Shown: positions 12,357 to 27,054 of the stretch, piece after piece | Layout of the letters: each line of letters opens with the position of its first letter | Position numbering within the stretch: the first letter of the stretch is position 1 | NCBI GenBank assembly: GCA_905182995.1 | Contig: CAJJDP010000060.1 | Location: 251,785-315,784 of the forward strand | Direction: 5' to 3' | Length of the DNA: 64,000 nt | Source of the DNA: Paramecium octaurelia | Taxonomy: Eukaryota > Ciliophora > Oligohymenophorea > Peniculida > Parameciidae | Program-made: the position numbers and the translations under genes | Notes under the pieces: model-generated | Told to the model about the DNA's origin: nothing | Seen by the model: only the letters and a program-made list of their open reading frames with translations | Databases searched by the model: none

Positions 12357-12893
12357 ATGGAATTCCAAATGCAGAAAATCGAAGAATTGAGTAAAATCTG
12401 CCAATCAGGTTTAGAATTGATATAAAACAGTATACTTTCTTTTTCGAGAATATTTAAGTTTTACTGTTTAATAATTTATTTAATTCCTAATCAATAATAA
12501 ATTTACGTGTGAGAATATCAAGAAATAAATTATGCAAATAGAATTACACCTTATCTTAATCCATTAATTGAAAAGCTTGAAAACGCTATGATAGTTAGTA
12601 TAAATAAATTATCATAGAAGCTAAATTTGATGGATTATAATTTTGATCAATTTCCAAAACCAATTTGGATTCAGCTAAAGCAATATGATTAAAACTAATG
12701 AAGTTAGAAACTGATATTATTGGGAGATTAATTTTTAAAGAGAAAACGACAGCTATGAAATGTTTAAAAGGAATATTATCCATTATGTTCTACTACTAAA
12801 ATGTTTTAATCATGTCATTCAAATATGAACCAAAAAAAATTCATTAGAATTTTAGGCTGAAAATAAAAAATAAATTTGATATTAAATGATTAT
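12357..12893 (+). pseudogene. Possible decayed coding sequence
   Basis: Begins MEFQMQKIEELSKICQS with an in-frame ATG, then coding-like peptides continue in shifting frames (EYQEINYANRITPYLNP; KLMKLETDIIGRLIFKEK; QNVLIMSFKYEP) separated by TGAs that obvious introns do not remove. This pattern fits a gene losing its reading frame. No family recognised. The following 12.9-14.05 kb is AT-rich with no gene I can support. Confidence 0.25.
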
Positions 12894-14049
12894 TTTCTTT
12901 TAGGATAAAAATACTAATAATGGGTACATCATTCAGGGGGTTGCTAGTAATAAAATTATTCATCAGACATCTGCCTACGTTTAAATTATTGGGCTGCTAA
13001 ATAATGATTGATGTTTACATGATATCATTCTTCCTGTAGATCTAGTTTCAAGGGATTTCCTAGCCAAATCATTATAGTCTTAATTAAGTTCTATAATTAT
13101 ATGACAGAAATATTACTTGTCCTCTTTAATATAATTTATTTGTATATTTCATTCTTTTCATTATCATGGTACCAATAATTTTTGTTATAAATTGACGAAG
13201 CTGATTACAGTCGAGAGAGAAACTTTTGATTTTCTTAATTAATTTTGAATTTCTCGAATTTTCGTTAGTTAAGATTGCTCACATGTGATAAAGATAATGG
13301 CAATTATCCAGAACTTTAACTTCTTAAATTATGTCTCTAAATATCCATCATTTTAGATAGCAATATATTATTTTGATACATGATTTTATTCTCCTCCTCT
13401 TTGTTAATTTTTATATATTAAATTACAATGACTATATTTGTTGTTAACTTTCGATAACGAATGAGATGGTTTCCATGGTTCTCCATTATTGATTGTCTTT
13501 CTCATGTTTTTACAATTTAATAATAACCTCTCCTAATCAGAAACCAATTTCTTTTTCTAACATATTGGATTAATTGAGATTATATTCCACATTATAATTA
13601 ATAAAATAATATATAATCACCCCACTTACACATTCTCCTATTGTTTCCTCTTACCCTTCATAATTTCTATTTTAAATCTTCATCTCCTGCACAAAACTAT
13701 GCTGCAACCAAGAGACACAATTAAAATAATAAATACCACAATGATAAAATATTAACTAATAGTTATAATTGAAAGTCTCAGAACACTTCATTAATTGATA
13801 GACGACCCCATTTTTACATGATTATTTTAATTGATATCTGATTTCATTTTATGATATTCTTAGTTATTCATGTTGACTTTGTAGTCTACATTCCATTATT
13901 GTATTATTAGTTTTAGAATGTAAAATTATAATTTAATATCGGATAGTCGCATTTGTTAGTTACTTGGAAACCACACATAACTTAACATTTTATAAATTGT
14001 AATTATTTGCCAAATTAAGATATATTGACAAGACTGACGGAAGAAAAGA

Positions 14050-15027
14050 GGGGATAAATATATTATTTAAGTTGAATTACATAAAAATTTTATTTGATGG
14101 ATGGGAAATTCACTTTATCATCATGATTAATTTTTCATTTAGTGTTTGGAATATGAATAGATCAATGCGATTTCAGAAGACATTAAATTAGTTAAAATCA
14201 TAAAGCTACTTTGTAAGTATTTCAACGAAATGCTTAAATAGATTAATATAGATTGGAGAATGAGGCATTTAGGGAATAAATTAACAATACAACTAATTGA
14301 ATGAATTAGTAAGGAAGGGGCTTTGGAATTTGCTGAAAATGAGTAAATAACTTATAGCAATTAAAATGAATTGCCTGAAGATTTTTTGAGTAATGATTCT
14401 AAGGTATTTTATTGGTAAAATAGATTTTAAAGAATAGAAGTTTGAAATAAAAGAAGGCAGAATTTGAATTTAATCAAAAGGATGGCTGGAGTCAATTGAA
14501 TTGGAAGTAAAAGAGTAGCAATTGACAAATTATATAATATAATTAATATGTTAAATTTATAAACTGTTTTAAGGGGATTTGAGGAAAATGGATTAAAATA
14601 AGAGTAATATTTCACTCAGGATGAAATTTTACATAAATTGGATATAATGGCGAAACGGGAGTTCGATCGAGGGATTGGAGAATAAATATTTGAATAATGC
14701 CAACCTATCTAAGAGAATTTGAAATTATTTTTTAGACTAGCTGATGTTAGTTAAACCTTGGTTGATGCTAGTTTAATATTGAGTGAAAAGATTAAGAAAG
14801 CAGAACTCTAATTAAAGCTAATTTCTTAGAATAAGGCAGTTTGCGAGAAATAATTAGATGAAACATGTTTGCTATCATCTTATAATTAGCGGTTTACTCT
14901 GATACAAGATACTTGTTCTTGACATTATTGTGTGCTAAGAATATACCATTAAAGTTAAAATACTCAAATTGCCACATTCAATTGACTTTGGGTGTAACAA
15001 ATTAAATAGCAAGACCAGAATAATAAT
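14050..15027 (+). other. Coding-like sequence, TGA-interrupted, upstream of membrane protein
   Basis: One plus-strand frame reads plausibly for nearly 1 kb (for example NELPEDFLSNDSKVFYW, EQYFTQDEILHKLDIMAK, EKIKKAELQLKLISQ) and is the same frame as the start of the downstream gene. It is broken by TGAs at positions where Trp would fit (after LIE, IEV and GVN). One of them lies in a candidate 21-nt intron (GTTTGAAA...GGCAG); a 29-nt candidate intron starts GTAAGTATTTC near 14213. It could be the N-terminal half of the 15028-16164 gene with unresolved introns, or an eroding gene. Confidence 0.4.
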
Positions 15028-16164
15028 ATGATAGAGTAAATCCAGAATTCAATTAAGATTTTGAATTGTAATCAAAATATACTTAAACATAATTTAAGTT
15101 AGATCCCTCCAGCGACAACATCCCTTTCGCTTCAGTTTTACATTCAGACTAATGCAGCTCCAGCATCTTTATGGGGATAAGCATATCTGTAAATTCAGCA
15201 ATTAGATGATTCAGCAGTAAGAGATCTAGAACTGTAATTGAAGGATCCTTAAGGCAGAGAACTAGGAGCTAGCATTGAAATAGAAGCTCAGATAGTATTG
15301 AATAAAGTATTCCTCTAAAAGATAGTTAGCATCAATATCTGTAAACTCAATTGCAGAAGTTTGAACAAAAGATTTACACCCTTGAAAATGACTTGAACGA
15401 GTACAGAACTGATTTGGATGTAGTGGAGAGACCATTTAAGATTAAATTATTCAAGGAGTAGAGTTTTAAAGATTAAAAGAATGACATTTTTGAATAATTC
15501 GATCAGCAATAAATGAATGAGATGGATTAATAGAACCCAAATTATTTATAGGCATCTGAACATAAAGAATAAATAATATCTGCATTATAATCAGAAAAAC
15601 ACTTAGATAAGTTTGATGAAACGCCAGATGCTCCTGAGATCCTGCAACATGGAGTCATCATATTCACTATTTATGGTTTGATCACCTTATTTGTTTGTTC
15701 TGCTAAACCCTCCTTCTTAGATGTAATTGTCTAATCATTTTGTAGGTCTTGGTTTGCCATGGTCTCATGTTCACAATCTTCATGGATAGATTTGAGTCAT
15801 TCCATCTAAAACTTGTTGGAGGAGGCCTTGTAGCTTCCATCTTTTATGATATCTTATGGATGAAATAATACCATGTATGATAGATCTCATTTCTAGTTAT
15901 GGTGGGAAAGCGATGATCAAAACAATCCAGAATGGGGATTGAAGGCACAAACCTTACTAAGATTTGTTTTAGTTTTTACTTATATCCAATTCTTGTATAA
16001 AGTATTATACCTTATATTATTAATAGTTTGTTGTCTGTTATTATATATATTAATTTCATAGAGAATCTATTGATCCCACCAAAAGATACATTTTTACAAT
16101 CTGGAGAATATAATATAAAGTAGGTAAAAGTAGGGGGGAGAGTTCAACTTGGTAATCAATGTGA
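15028..16164 (+). CDS. C2-like, coiled-coil, multi-pass membrane protein
   Basis: Read from MIEQIQNSIKIL; the true start is probably further upstream. A beta-rich segment (LQFYIQTNAAPASLWGQAYL) ending in EIEAQIVLNK has the look of a C2 domain. A 23-nt intron (GTATTCC...GTTAG) then leads to a Gln/Glu/Asp-rich coiled coil, and the C-terminal part has about four membrane helices (GVIIFTIYGLITLFVCSA; LVCHGLMFTIF; GGGLVASIFYDILW; LLRFVLVFTYIQFLY). Further introns of 23, 22 and 25 nt restore the frame in the membrane region. Stop TGA at 16162-16164. Overall family not recognised; membrane location is inferred from hydrophobicity. Confidence 0.65.
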
Positions 16165-16680
16165 TCATATTTTTATATTTAAGTTTATTATTTCACTTGA
16201 TAACAGAATGATAAGATAGAATTTATTGAAGTAAAACAAATTAAAAATTTATTTATTTTCAAGTTTATCTAGCATTTCAAATCTTCATTCCCTCCCCATA
16301 AAGTATTTAATTATTATATATATTCTCTTTCAAATTTTAATTAAATTGTTAAATATTTCTTTTGATTAAGATCTGCCATATTGTTTTATTTTCTCTTCAT
16401 TTCAAAAACAAACATTTTTTGTAATACTTATCAATTGATAAACTAAATGATCACAATATTATCCCCATTTCTTCGATAATTACTTTACTTATTTTTTTTG
16501 GTTTGATATTAATTTAAAAATATTCATCTATTTTGTATTCTCAATCCAATTTCAATTATTATACTATATGTATATTGGAGCTGGCTTTTTAAAAGATAAT
16601 TATTTAGAGCGAGTCTGTATTTGTAGAACTGAATATTTTCTAATTATTCTTATATAAATAATTAAATTATTTATTTAATA
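16165..16680. other. Intergenic, AT-rich
   Basis: About 500 nt between convergent gene ends. No ORF, RNA gene or repeat worth naming; very AT-rich. Confidence 0.6.
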
Positions 16681-17973
16681 TCATGGCTATAATTATTATT
16701 ATTATTAATTTTCTTATTACTAATCCAAAATTTCTTGTTCTGCCTATCTAGCAGCTTCCTCTTCAGCTAATCTTAAATCCTCAATTTCTTTAAGTCTTCT
16801 TTCCTCCTCCATTCTTTTTTTTTCTTCCTTCTCTCTTTTTTTTCTAGCAATTTCTTCGTATTTGTCATCTATCTGTTATTACCTTCTTTTTAATGAATTC
16901 AAATGCTCTATAGTAATAGTTTCTTCGATATTATTTAACATATCTTAATAATGTGAATGACTTACTATTAAAGTTGGAAGCATTGTCATTTTCATCCACT
17001 AACTAACTTAATAAATTTTCATAAACCCATGGTATATACTCATATAATAAAGCTGTTTCCAGTGGATCACGAAAAACACCCAAATCCTATAATTTTTTTA
17101 TTGTATTTTGTTTAAGAGGATTAATAAGAGATTTTGATAGATTTCTGCAAACTATTTTTTAATGGCTTTGCTTTTATATTTTTAAAAATGTTTCATATTG
17201 CAATTTTCTTCTTGCTTCCTCTTAATCTAATCTCTATTGAACAGCCTCCAATCTTTGCATTTCTGATAATACAGAAGTCTTTTATTTTTCATGTTATTTC
17301 TATTAGTGCTTCATTAACTTAATTTCTTCTTCTTCTAAGACTTCCATTCTTGATTGTTCTAATATCTTATTCATTAAGACTTATAAGATCGGTTCTACTT
17401 CCTAATCAAAATCAAAGAGATCTCCTTCCCAAATTTAAGTTTCCTTACTATTTTTTATTATTTATACTTTATCAATGCCATTCTTCTTTGGTACAAATAA
17501 TCTATCAGGTGGTTTATCAATATAGTAGTCTGTTTATGCATCCATCTCTTATTCGGGTGGTTTATCTGTCAATATTTCTAAATATTCATCAGTTTAGATA
17601 TCAATGTTAACACGATTTTAAAATGGTCTAGGAGTGCTTGGATGTAAATAGGTTGTCTAAGGTTATTAAGTCTATGGTCATATTTTTAATATGTACTGCT
17701 TTTTGTTATGGTTTTTTGAATGATTTAAGGGTCATTAATTTCTTATCACCTTAAGTTTATACACTAGCATAGGTATTTCCCCTGACTACCCTTTTGTCAA
17801 ACATTATATTGCATCCCAACAATGAACTTAATATAAACATCATTTACCAACCTATTTTTTTGATCCTCAGAAGATTATAAAGGTTATTGTCTGTATTTGG
17901 GTTTGGGTTTCACAACCTCAGGGGCAGCTGTGAATTCATAATTCTCTCCAGCCAATGCTTAAGCTTATGCCAT
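16681..17973 (-). CDS. RSP3: Radial spoke protein 3 (axonemal)
   Basis: About 406 residues after removing introns of 25, 25 and 22 nt. It carries the RSP3 signature blocks in order: NIMFDKRVVRGNTYA near residue 45, the paired EILTDKPPEQEMDAQTD / IDKPPDRLFVPKKNG block, IWEGDLFDFDQEVEPIL, the long charged helix (SEMQRLEAVQQRLDQEE), and the terminal VFRDPLETALLYEYIPWV block. RSP3 is the dimeric stalk protein that anchors radial spokes to axonemal doublets and acts as an A-kinase anchor in Chlamydomonas. The C-terminus is Glu/Arg-rich and ends in Gln residues encoded by consecutive TAA codons. Start MAQAQALAGENYEF at 17973, stop TGA at 16683-16681. Confidence 0.93.
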
Positions 17974-18038
17974 TATAATTAAATTATATTAATAAACATG
18001 TATTATTATATAAAATTAAATAAAGCAACCCTCACAAA

Positions 18039-19127
18039 TCATTCAATTTTTGAATTCTTTGCTGCAACTTGAATTGCTTCAATCATTTAGTTCCAAAATT
18101 AATCAACAACTACCTTTCTTGCGAACTGTAAAGTGGGCTCTTATCCAAGAATTCCTTATTTATCAATAACAGTTCTCCCATAGCACAATTTAGATTCGCA
18201 ATCGACTGCACAATACACAGGCTTTATTACATACATTTCTGGATGTAATGCATAAAACACAGCAACAGCTAAACTTAGGATCAAATATTACGATCATGAA
18301 TTGGAGGATAATCGAATTCCTAGGCCTTGTATGCTGCCTAATATTCCTAGAGCATTTCCAAACACCAATCAGAAAATTTGGTGTTTATGCTTTTAATTCT
18401 TTATTAAAGGGGTTCTAATAACTAACAAGTCTAATATTTTTATAAATTAATGTATAGTACGTAAGTTAAATCCAATGAAATCATAACCAATTTCAATGAA
18501 TGCTATTTGCATGTATCAATGACAAATTGAGCAGCCTCAGGGTCTGAATAGATGTTGTATTCTGAACTTGGTGTCACATTCCCAAATCCTGATGTACCGC
18601 CCATAAATACTATCTCTTAAATCTAAGGAATAATGTCCTCGTGATCCCTGAGTAACTTAGCAATATTAGTCTATGGACCTGTTATGACTATGACAAACTA
18701 ATTTATTGAATTTTAATACTTCTTGATCCCCTGCAGTCTACTTAATCAAATCGTATAAATCCATGTCTTCTATGGGCTTAAAAGTAGAAATCAATTTATT
18801 AGCAGCATACAACCCTAGCATTTATTTGTTATTCAAATTTACCTTAAGTCCCATGCATTTTAGTTGTAGCTCTCGTAGATTTTAAAGAAAATTCTGCTCC
18901 TTTATACACAGGTACATCAGTTCTTCCTACTGAACTAAGCAATCGAATTGTATTATTTGTGCAGTTTTCAAGACTATTTTCAATACAAACTCATACCTAG
19001 TGTTTCCAAAACAAGTGGAAATTCCAAGTAGATTAGATTTTGGATGAAACAGTGATAAAATGACTGCCATGGCATCATCATTTCCAACATCACAGTCTAA
19101 CCATATATTGACCTTTTAGTTGTTCAT
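18039..19127 (-). CDS. Inosine-uridine-type nucleoside hydrolase
   Basis: N-terminus [20 protein letters not shown] holds the family Asp cluster (D-x-D-x-G-x-D-D) that binds the catalytic calcium and the ribose; [20 protein letters not shown] follows. The C-terminus reads [14 protein letters not shown], then [15 protein letters not shown] and ends AKNSKIE. These enzymes hydrolyse the N-glycosidic bond of ribonucleosides for purine/pyrimidine salvage. Several short introns are needed in the middle (about 18.3-19.0 kb) and were not all placed. Only about 60 nt separate its stop from the RSP3 start, both on the minus strand. Confidence 0.87.
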
Positions 19128-19274
19128 TATAGATTATTAGATAATAAAAATAATAAAATCATCTCTCGTTTTCAACATTAAATTTTGTAATACATTAATA
19201 AATTACTTATTTTCTATAACTTACATCTGAATCACTTTCTTTATTGCCTAGACCATTGACATTAATTTTCAAAA

Positions 19275-20474
19275 TCAATTTCTCTCCTAAACGGATCCCT
19301 TGCTTTTTTATATTTTCAGATGAAAATACAGACTACCATTGAATAATATATTATGTCCTCTCTTATCATTAAGAATTTTCAAATAAGTGGAACTTATTCT
19401 ATATTATTGTTTTCTACACTTTTTAAAAAATATTGTGCTCTCAAAGTCGGTTTACTTCTTTAGGGTCAATAATGTGTTTAGGAAGCTTTGAATTAGACTG
19501 TTTGGATAATTATAAAAATTTAATCTAAGTGGCAATTATGGCATATAACAAAATTTGAGTTATTATAAATACTTTGGAATCTCAGTTTGAAAAAATGTTA
19601 CAAATTTCCATATATATTGCATCAAATACGTAATCTGTTTCATTTAATGGATAAAAATAAATGAAAGAGGATCTATTCGATATTTAATTCCTTTGTAAGT
19701 TGATTATTGATGATCAAAGAGGGAAAAGATATTTAGACATTTTTAATGAATTTTATTTTTGAACTCCTTTTTAATTAAAAACTTCTAGTACATTCGATCT
19801 GAAGATTTTATGTTCAACCTAATTTCACTATTTTTGAGATTATGCAGTTTTTGGTAAGGAGATCCTTCACTAAAAATCTTTATTAAAATAACAGAAAAAA
19901 GATGTGAAGATAACATATTTTTCATTAATCATTTCGAGATTCCCTTTGCTAATATTTAGAGATTAGAAAGGCTGGTTTTCTTTGATTTTTTAGACTTGTA
20001 TTTTTAGGCTTTTCTGCGTATTTGGTAGTTTTCAAAGTTCAAAGAATTTATATAGTTTATCTCATCAATTTGGACAAGATGAAAACTGTCTTGAGATGTC
20101 TCTTAAACATAGATATTATCTTCGATTTAGGGTTATACCTCGGCTCTTTCACTTTTTCCAGTTGATCTATAACTAATTATGGATTGTTAAATTTTGAGAG
20201 CATTTAACTCACATATATAATAGAAATCCCCCAATTGTTACTTATTCTTTTTCCTTGATCCGACTATCTCCATTGTTTCTTCTAATTCATCGGATAAAGT
20301 CATTCTTTTGAATTCAAAACATACTGATTCATCATTTTATTTTTGTTCCTCTAAATTTTGAAAATATTGTTCTTCTTAATCATCGTCTTAAGGGACACTC
20401 TATAAGGGTTTTTTTCTTTATTTTATTTTCAAATATGTTCTATTATTATTTCCATCTTCGATTGCGTGAAACAT
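19275..20474 (-). CDS. Unknown protein, frame split by one TGA
   Basis: From MFHAIEDGNNNRTYLK at 20474 the frame runs about 180 codons (acidic, Ser/Lys-rich) to TGA at 19931-19929, then continues in the same frame from LMKNMLSSHLFSVI for another 216 codons to TGA 19277-19275. No intron with plausible borders removes the internal TGA; the context ...KGISK-TGA-LMKNML would suit a Trp codon (TGG to TGA). Either two adjacent genes, a nonsense-mutated gene, or a sequencing difference. Downstream peptides (YQKFLIKKEFKNKIHQ; TYLKILNDKRGHNILF) look coding. Family not recognised. Confidence 0.5.
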
Positions 20475-20680
20475 AGATTAATAAATAATAATAAGAATTT
20501 AGATTCAAAGAGATCCTTATGAAATAAAATGAATTTCTATTAAAAAATCGATTTGAGAATTAAAACTATTTTGAATAAAAAACTTCTGAAAAAAAAAAAA
20601 ATTTTTTCCTTTTTAAAAAATATCAATATGATTTAAAATTATACAACTATTTTGATATCAGATTTCGAATAATAAATTAT

Positions 20681-23588
20681 ATGGATAAAATTCAAAAATA
20701 TATATTAAAAAAAAAAACTAGAAAATAAAACTAAATATATAAAGCCCTTAGTAAGCTTTATAAAAACAGAAAGTACATCATAAGGGAAATATATTAAACA
20801 GAGAAAAATTATGTGGAAGACTTAAAGATGATTTGTGAATTGATTGTCGATAAATATACATAATAATATGGAATCGAAGAGTCGAAAAAATTGTTTTCAA
20901 ATATCAAAGAAATCGTTGCAGTTAATGAATGGTTTTTTGATAAGTTGACTGAAAGAATTTAATCAGAAAATCAGAAATACTAAAAGAATTATAAATTATA
21001 GATCGAATTGAAGGATCAATTTGGACACGAAAACAGTTAATTGTTCTATTTTCAAAATTAAGAGAATTTATTGTCCAAATTTGAATGCTATTATTTGTAT
21101 TGCGAAAGATATAGCACTATCAAAAATTTACTTATTAAAATGAAAAATGAAAATGAAAACTTTAAATAATTTCTAATGGAAGCAGAAAAAAACCCATTAA
21201 TGAAATCCAATCAATTGGATGATTACTTGATTAAGCCAATTCAAAGATTACCAAAGTACATATTACTTCTAAAAGATTTGAAAAAGAACACTCCAACTTA
21301 AACCAGCAATTCTTTGTTTAATGGCCTCGATTACATTTAACATCCTGATTATGAGAATATTTGTAAATTATTAAATGTCTTTGAGAAGATCAATGATAAA
21401 AATAATGAAAAGATTGGTGAATTTTAAAATCTATAAAAAATGATAGATATACAAAAGCAATATGGAAGTGCTAAGTTAATTATTAATAACAATAAAAGAG
21501 TGTTTGTTTTGGAGGAAAATCTTGAATACTATGTGAATGCTTATTAAAAAAAAAACATTTAATTGTTGTGCTTTAGCGATGCTATTTTATTAATTGAATT
21601 TGAGTACTCTCTATTTGGTACAAAATAGAAATGTATCGCAATGAGTGAATTTTCATTGGCCTCTGAATTCAATAAAATCAATTCCTAATAAGGACTATTG
21701 TTCAAAGTAACAACCAAATAGAAGGTATTCATTTTTATAGCAAATGATACTAAATAATTAAATAAGATAGAGAAACTACTTAAAATTACTATTGCAACAT
21801 TTATTCAAGAAAAAAAGAATATGCTTGATGAAAGTGGAGGCAATACAGATACTACTTGGGATTAATTATAAATATAAGTAAGAGTTGAAGGAACAGAAGA
21901 ATATAATTAAGCATCCCTTCAAAATTACATAGTTTACATTATGAAGATCTAATTGAAAGACATAGAATGGAAAATATATTTGAGATACTCACAGATTTCA
22001 GCAATATATCAATATATTAAAAAGAGTGATTCAGGCAATAATGTGTTGAAATTATAAAAAAGTAATTGGCTATAAATTCATAATAATAAATACTTAGATT
22101 CTCTTAAAATTAATATAGAAGGATTTATTCAAAGTATCTTTCAATGGAAAAATTTTGAGAAATATAAAAAGAAAATTCTAATAAAATTAGGTCTTCCTAC
22201 AAACTTTAATATTTTACCAAAATTTATGGGAGACCAGAATGAATAAAAATTTACAAGGAATCAATCGTTGATTAATGAAAACCAAGATTCGATTGATATT
22301 TTAGCTGAAAAGTTAAATTAACAATTCTTAGAAGAATTAAAGATTTCACATATGTTAAAATCTTATATCATTTAATCAGATGAGAAAACTGTCTCATTTA
22401 ATATCAAAGTGATTTTACCTAGATGTTTATAAGTAAAGGAAGAGATCATCAATGATCCTAGCAGTAAAGTAGAAAGTTGGATAATTAATAAGATAACAAA
22501 GCTGGGTGAAATCATAGTAAAGATTGATAATTTAACCAAAGCAATGGAAATGTGTGAAATTATTGCCAAAGCTATATAACTTTCAGAGTTTTATGATTTT
22601 CGATTATTCGTAACTGATTTAAGAGGAAATAGAAGATCATTGGAAAACAATTAAATTGTTTTACAATCAGTGCCAGCAGACAAAAATATATTTCCTAATT
22701 AGAGTTTGAAAATCTTCACATTATTTGATGAGCCTTATCGACTTGAATTCTGTAAGTACATATACTTTCCCTAAACTATTGAGTCATATTTATACAAGTA
22801 AGATGAAACCAGGTTAAAATTGCTGGTGGAAGAGTTTTTAAAGGAAGTCAAACTTGCTCATTTAACTCCAAAACTATACTCAATGATTTATGCTTTATAC
22901 ATTATAATTTATAAAGAGAGTGAATTTTTTTAAAAGCATAGTAATGTTTTGGATAAGGAAATTATGAGCACACTTATTCTTTCCTATATTCGAAAATCAC
23001 AAACAGATTAAACTTGGAATGTAATTATTTGTTTTATTAAATTAGACTTTGGTGAAATAGTAGTTGAAATCAATATACCCTGAGATTAGAAATCTTGTTA
23101 GATAAAATGAGAAATTGTGTGTTGAATAACAATTGGATTTGAAATAACACTAGATTTTCACAAATATCTAAAATTTGGCTAGGATTTCAATGATTAATTT
23201 AGCTTATCAAACACCTATTTGGGGAATCATGACCTTCTATGTTGGGATCAATATCACGGAAGAACCAAATAAGATTTTAAAAACAATTTTATAAAATGAA
23301 TTGCCTAATCTCTATATAGGTATATCATATAATAAATTCTAACTGTTAAGTCCTGGAAGAAAGAAGGTGCTTTACTCTTCTAACTTAGCTCAAATCACTA
23401 ATATTACTGTGGAACCAATCTATATATCCATTTAAATAGAAAATTTTCTTAATGATAATGAAAATTTATGTATTATGTTGAAATTCAAAACAATTGAAGG
23501 ATACAAAATATCAACTTTAATTAAAGAATATCAAAATCTAAATTAATAATACCCTTAATTATCATAAATCATAAAAATTGAGAATTGA
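20681..23588 (+). CDS. RhoGEF (DH-PH) with PX and FERM-like domains
   Basis: 960 residues with one 25-nt intron (23021-23045). The DH domain opens at REIYQTEKNYVEDLKMI (about residues 35-50), has NEWFFDKLTERIQ, and closes with the diagnostic helix LDDYLIKPIQRLPKYILLLK. A PH-like stretch follows (VFVLEENLEYYV ... KQKVFIFIAND). Around residues 390-500 a PX-like domain shows YIVYIMKIQLKDIEWKIYLR then YSQISAIY. The C-terminal 400 residues look FERM-like: a ubiquitin-like part, a helical part, and a PTB-like lobe with TPIWGIMTFYVG, LPNLYIGISYNKFQLLSPG and TIEGYKISTLIKEY. DH domains activate Rho-family GTPases; PX binds phosphoinositides; FERM links membrane to cytoskeleton. The start at 20681 was chosen because the next ATG (20828) would cut off the first DH helix. 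All Trp codons are TGG. Confidence 0.82.
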
Positions 23589-23591
23589 GAT

Positions 23592-24308
23592 TCATTAATA
23601 TGCATATTAATTAATCAAATATTCATTAATAAATTTTTGTGTATCCCAATTTTATTTCAATTTGTTTAATTCTTCTTGATTAATAGCATATTGCGAATTA
23701 GAATGTGTCTTGACAAATTGCTAGATTTTAAGTAAATTGTTGATTTAATTTGTAGCTCTTTGAACTCTTGGTTGCATCATTAACTCAGATTTTTAAATCA
23801 CAGGATCTGATCCTTTTCGTTTTCCTCTCTTTTCCGGTAATAATTATTCACTAACATCGGAGGTAGTCGATTGATTTTCTATTTTCGAATAATAAGTTGA
23901 GGATGTATCTGCAGTGTACCATCTAATATATTTATTTTGTTTTTAAGGGAGAATTCCTATAGCCTCACTTAGTATTTCATCATTTTCATTGGTTATATCA
24001 TCACTATCATATTATTATTCAGATTTAGTAGCTTAGAATTCTTCTTGGTATCTTAAGAATCTGTCTCTATCAACTTGGGTGTTGAAAACATAGACTTCGG
24101 CTTTTAGATTTAATTATTTGCATATAAGATAGTGGTTACCAGGTTTGCAATCAAAGATGTGTTATTCACCTAATTTCAATTTTTTACTTTCTTCTTATTG
24201 GAATGTAAATGATAATCCATTTTCCTATTCATTCCTAAGAACCAATTTTTCTTGTTTCAAAAGATATAATCTATTTGGCATCAATTCATCATTACAAATG
24301 GTAATCAT
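23592..24308 (-). CDS. Hypothetical protein, acidic/Gln-rich
   Basis: Intronless, 238 residues, MITICNDELMPNRLYLLKQE at 24308 to TGA at 23594-23592. The first 120 residues look folded, with alternating strands (HIFDCKPGNHYLICKQLNL; AEVYVFNTQVDRDRFL) faintly like a small beta domain. An Asp/Glu/Ser linker, a basic patch (PEKRGKRKGSDP) and a C-terminal helix follow. Its stop is 3 nt from the stop of the convergent DH-FERM gene. No family recognised. Confidence 0.7.
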
Positions 24309-24576
24309 TAATTAAATATTATAAAATTATAAACATATATATATATTTTACTAAGCATCCTAATATTTATGATGTCACTAAATTTGTTCTTTGCCTGATA
24401 ATTTGCAAAAACAAAAATAACGAATTAAAAATGAAACTCATAATATAAATTTTGATAATTCAATATAGAAAAATAAATTATCTATAAATTACAAACTATT
24501 TGGGATGCTGAAATATCCAAGGTGATATAAAAATGAGCAAGTAAAAATAATGTCAATTATGAATATTTTTATAAGA

Positions 24577-26280
<1,704 letters not shown>

Positions 26281-27054
26281 TATATAATTATTAAAATATA
26301 TATATTCATAATCACAGTGATTACTTCAAATTCCAATGCAATTCCTATCTCCAACCATCCTTACTACTCTTATTTCCCCTCTTTCAATTACAAATTTCCA
26401 TATTCCCTAAACTTGTTGTCATTATTTTGAAATTCAAAAATCTCCTTCAATTTCTTAATTATTTTCAAATAAATGTTATTTTCTAGTTTAATAACCAAAT
26501 TTTTTTCATTTCCTTTTCCTTACAATTATGTAAATTATTTAAAAACCTTAATAATTAAATAATCTTTTTATATTCTTTGATAACTTATTAGAAATACGTG
26601 CACTATCTCTAACTCAATTTGATTTCCTATTATTCGCATCTCAACTTAGTTTATTTTGATCATTCTAATAATGATTTTTTTTATACTATTTATTAAAAAC
26701 GTATAAGAAATTAACCTTGAAAATATATTTAACATCAATATTGGAGTATTTAGGGATTAGATTGACAAATATGTATGTAACCATCATTTTTATTATCATT
26801 AACTAATCTATCATTATTTTTTATCGTCATCATTTTTTTATCATTATTTTATAATAATCAATTAAGATTATAGATATTATTCATATTATTTATAAGAAAA
26901 AATGTAGATCTTAATTGTCTACAAGTATAAATAAAGTTGGAATGAATTTTTAATCAAGAATTGATCAACTGTTTCTGCTGTAATACGTCATTGACTAAAA
27001 TATATAAACAGACCAAATTATGAATAATTAATATTAAATATTAATTTTAATAAA
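26281..27054. other. Intergenic between divergent genes
   Basis: About 770 nt between the divergent ERK7-like gene and the small MGC protein. Pyrimidine-rich on the plus strand with repeated ATTATTTT-like runs near 26790-26860. Likely holds both 5' flanks; no defined motif seen. Confidence 0.5.

Noticed and set aside
16690-16712. ATT/TTA triplet repeat as a microsatellite or regulatory repeat
   Set aside because: It is the complement of consecutive TAA (Gln) codons at the end of RSP3.
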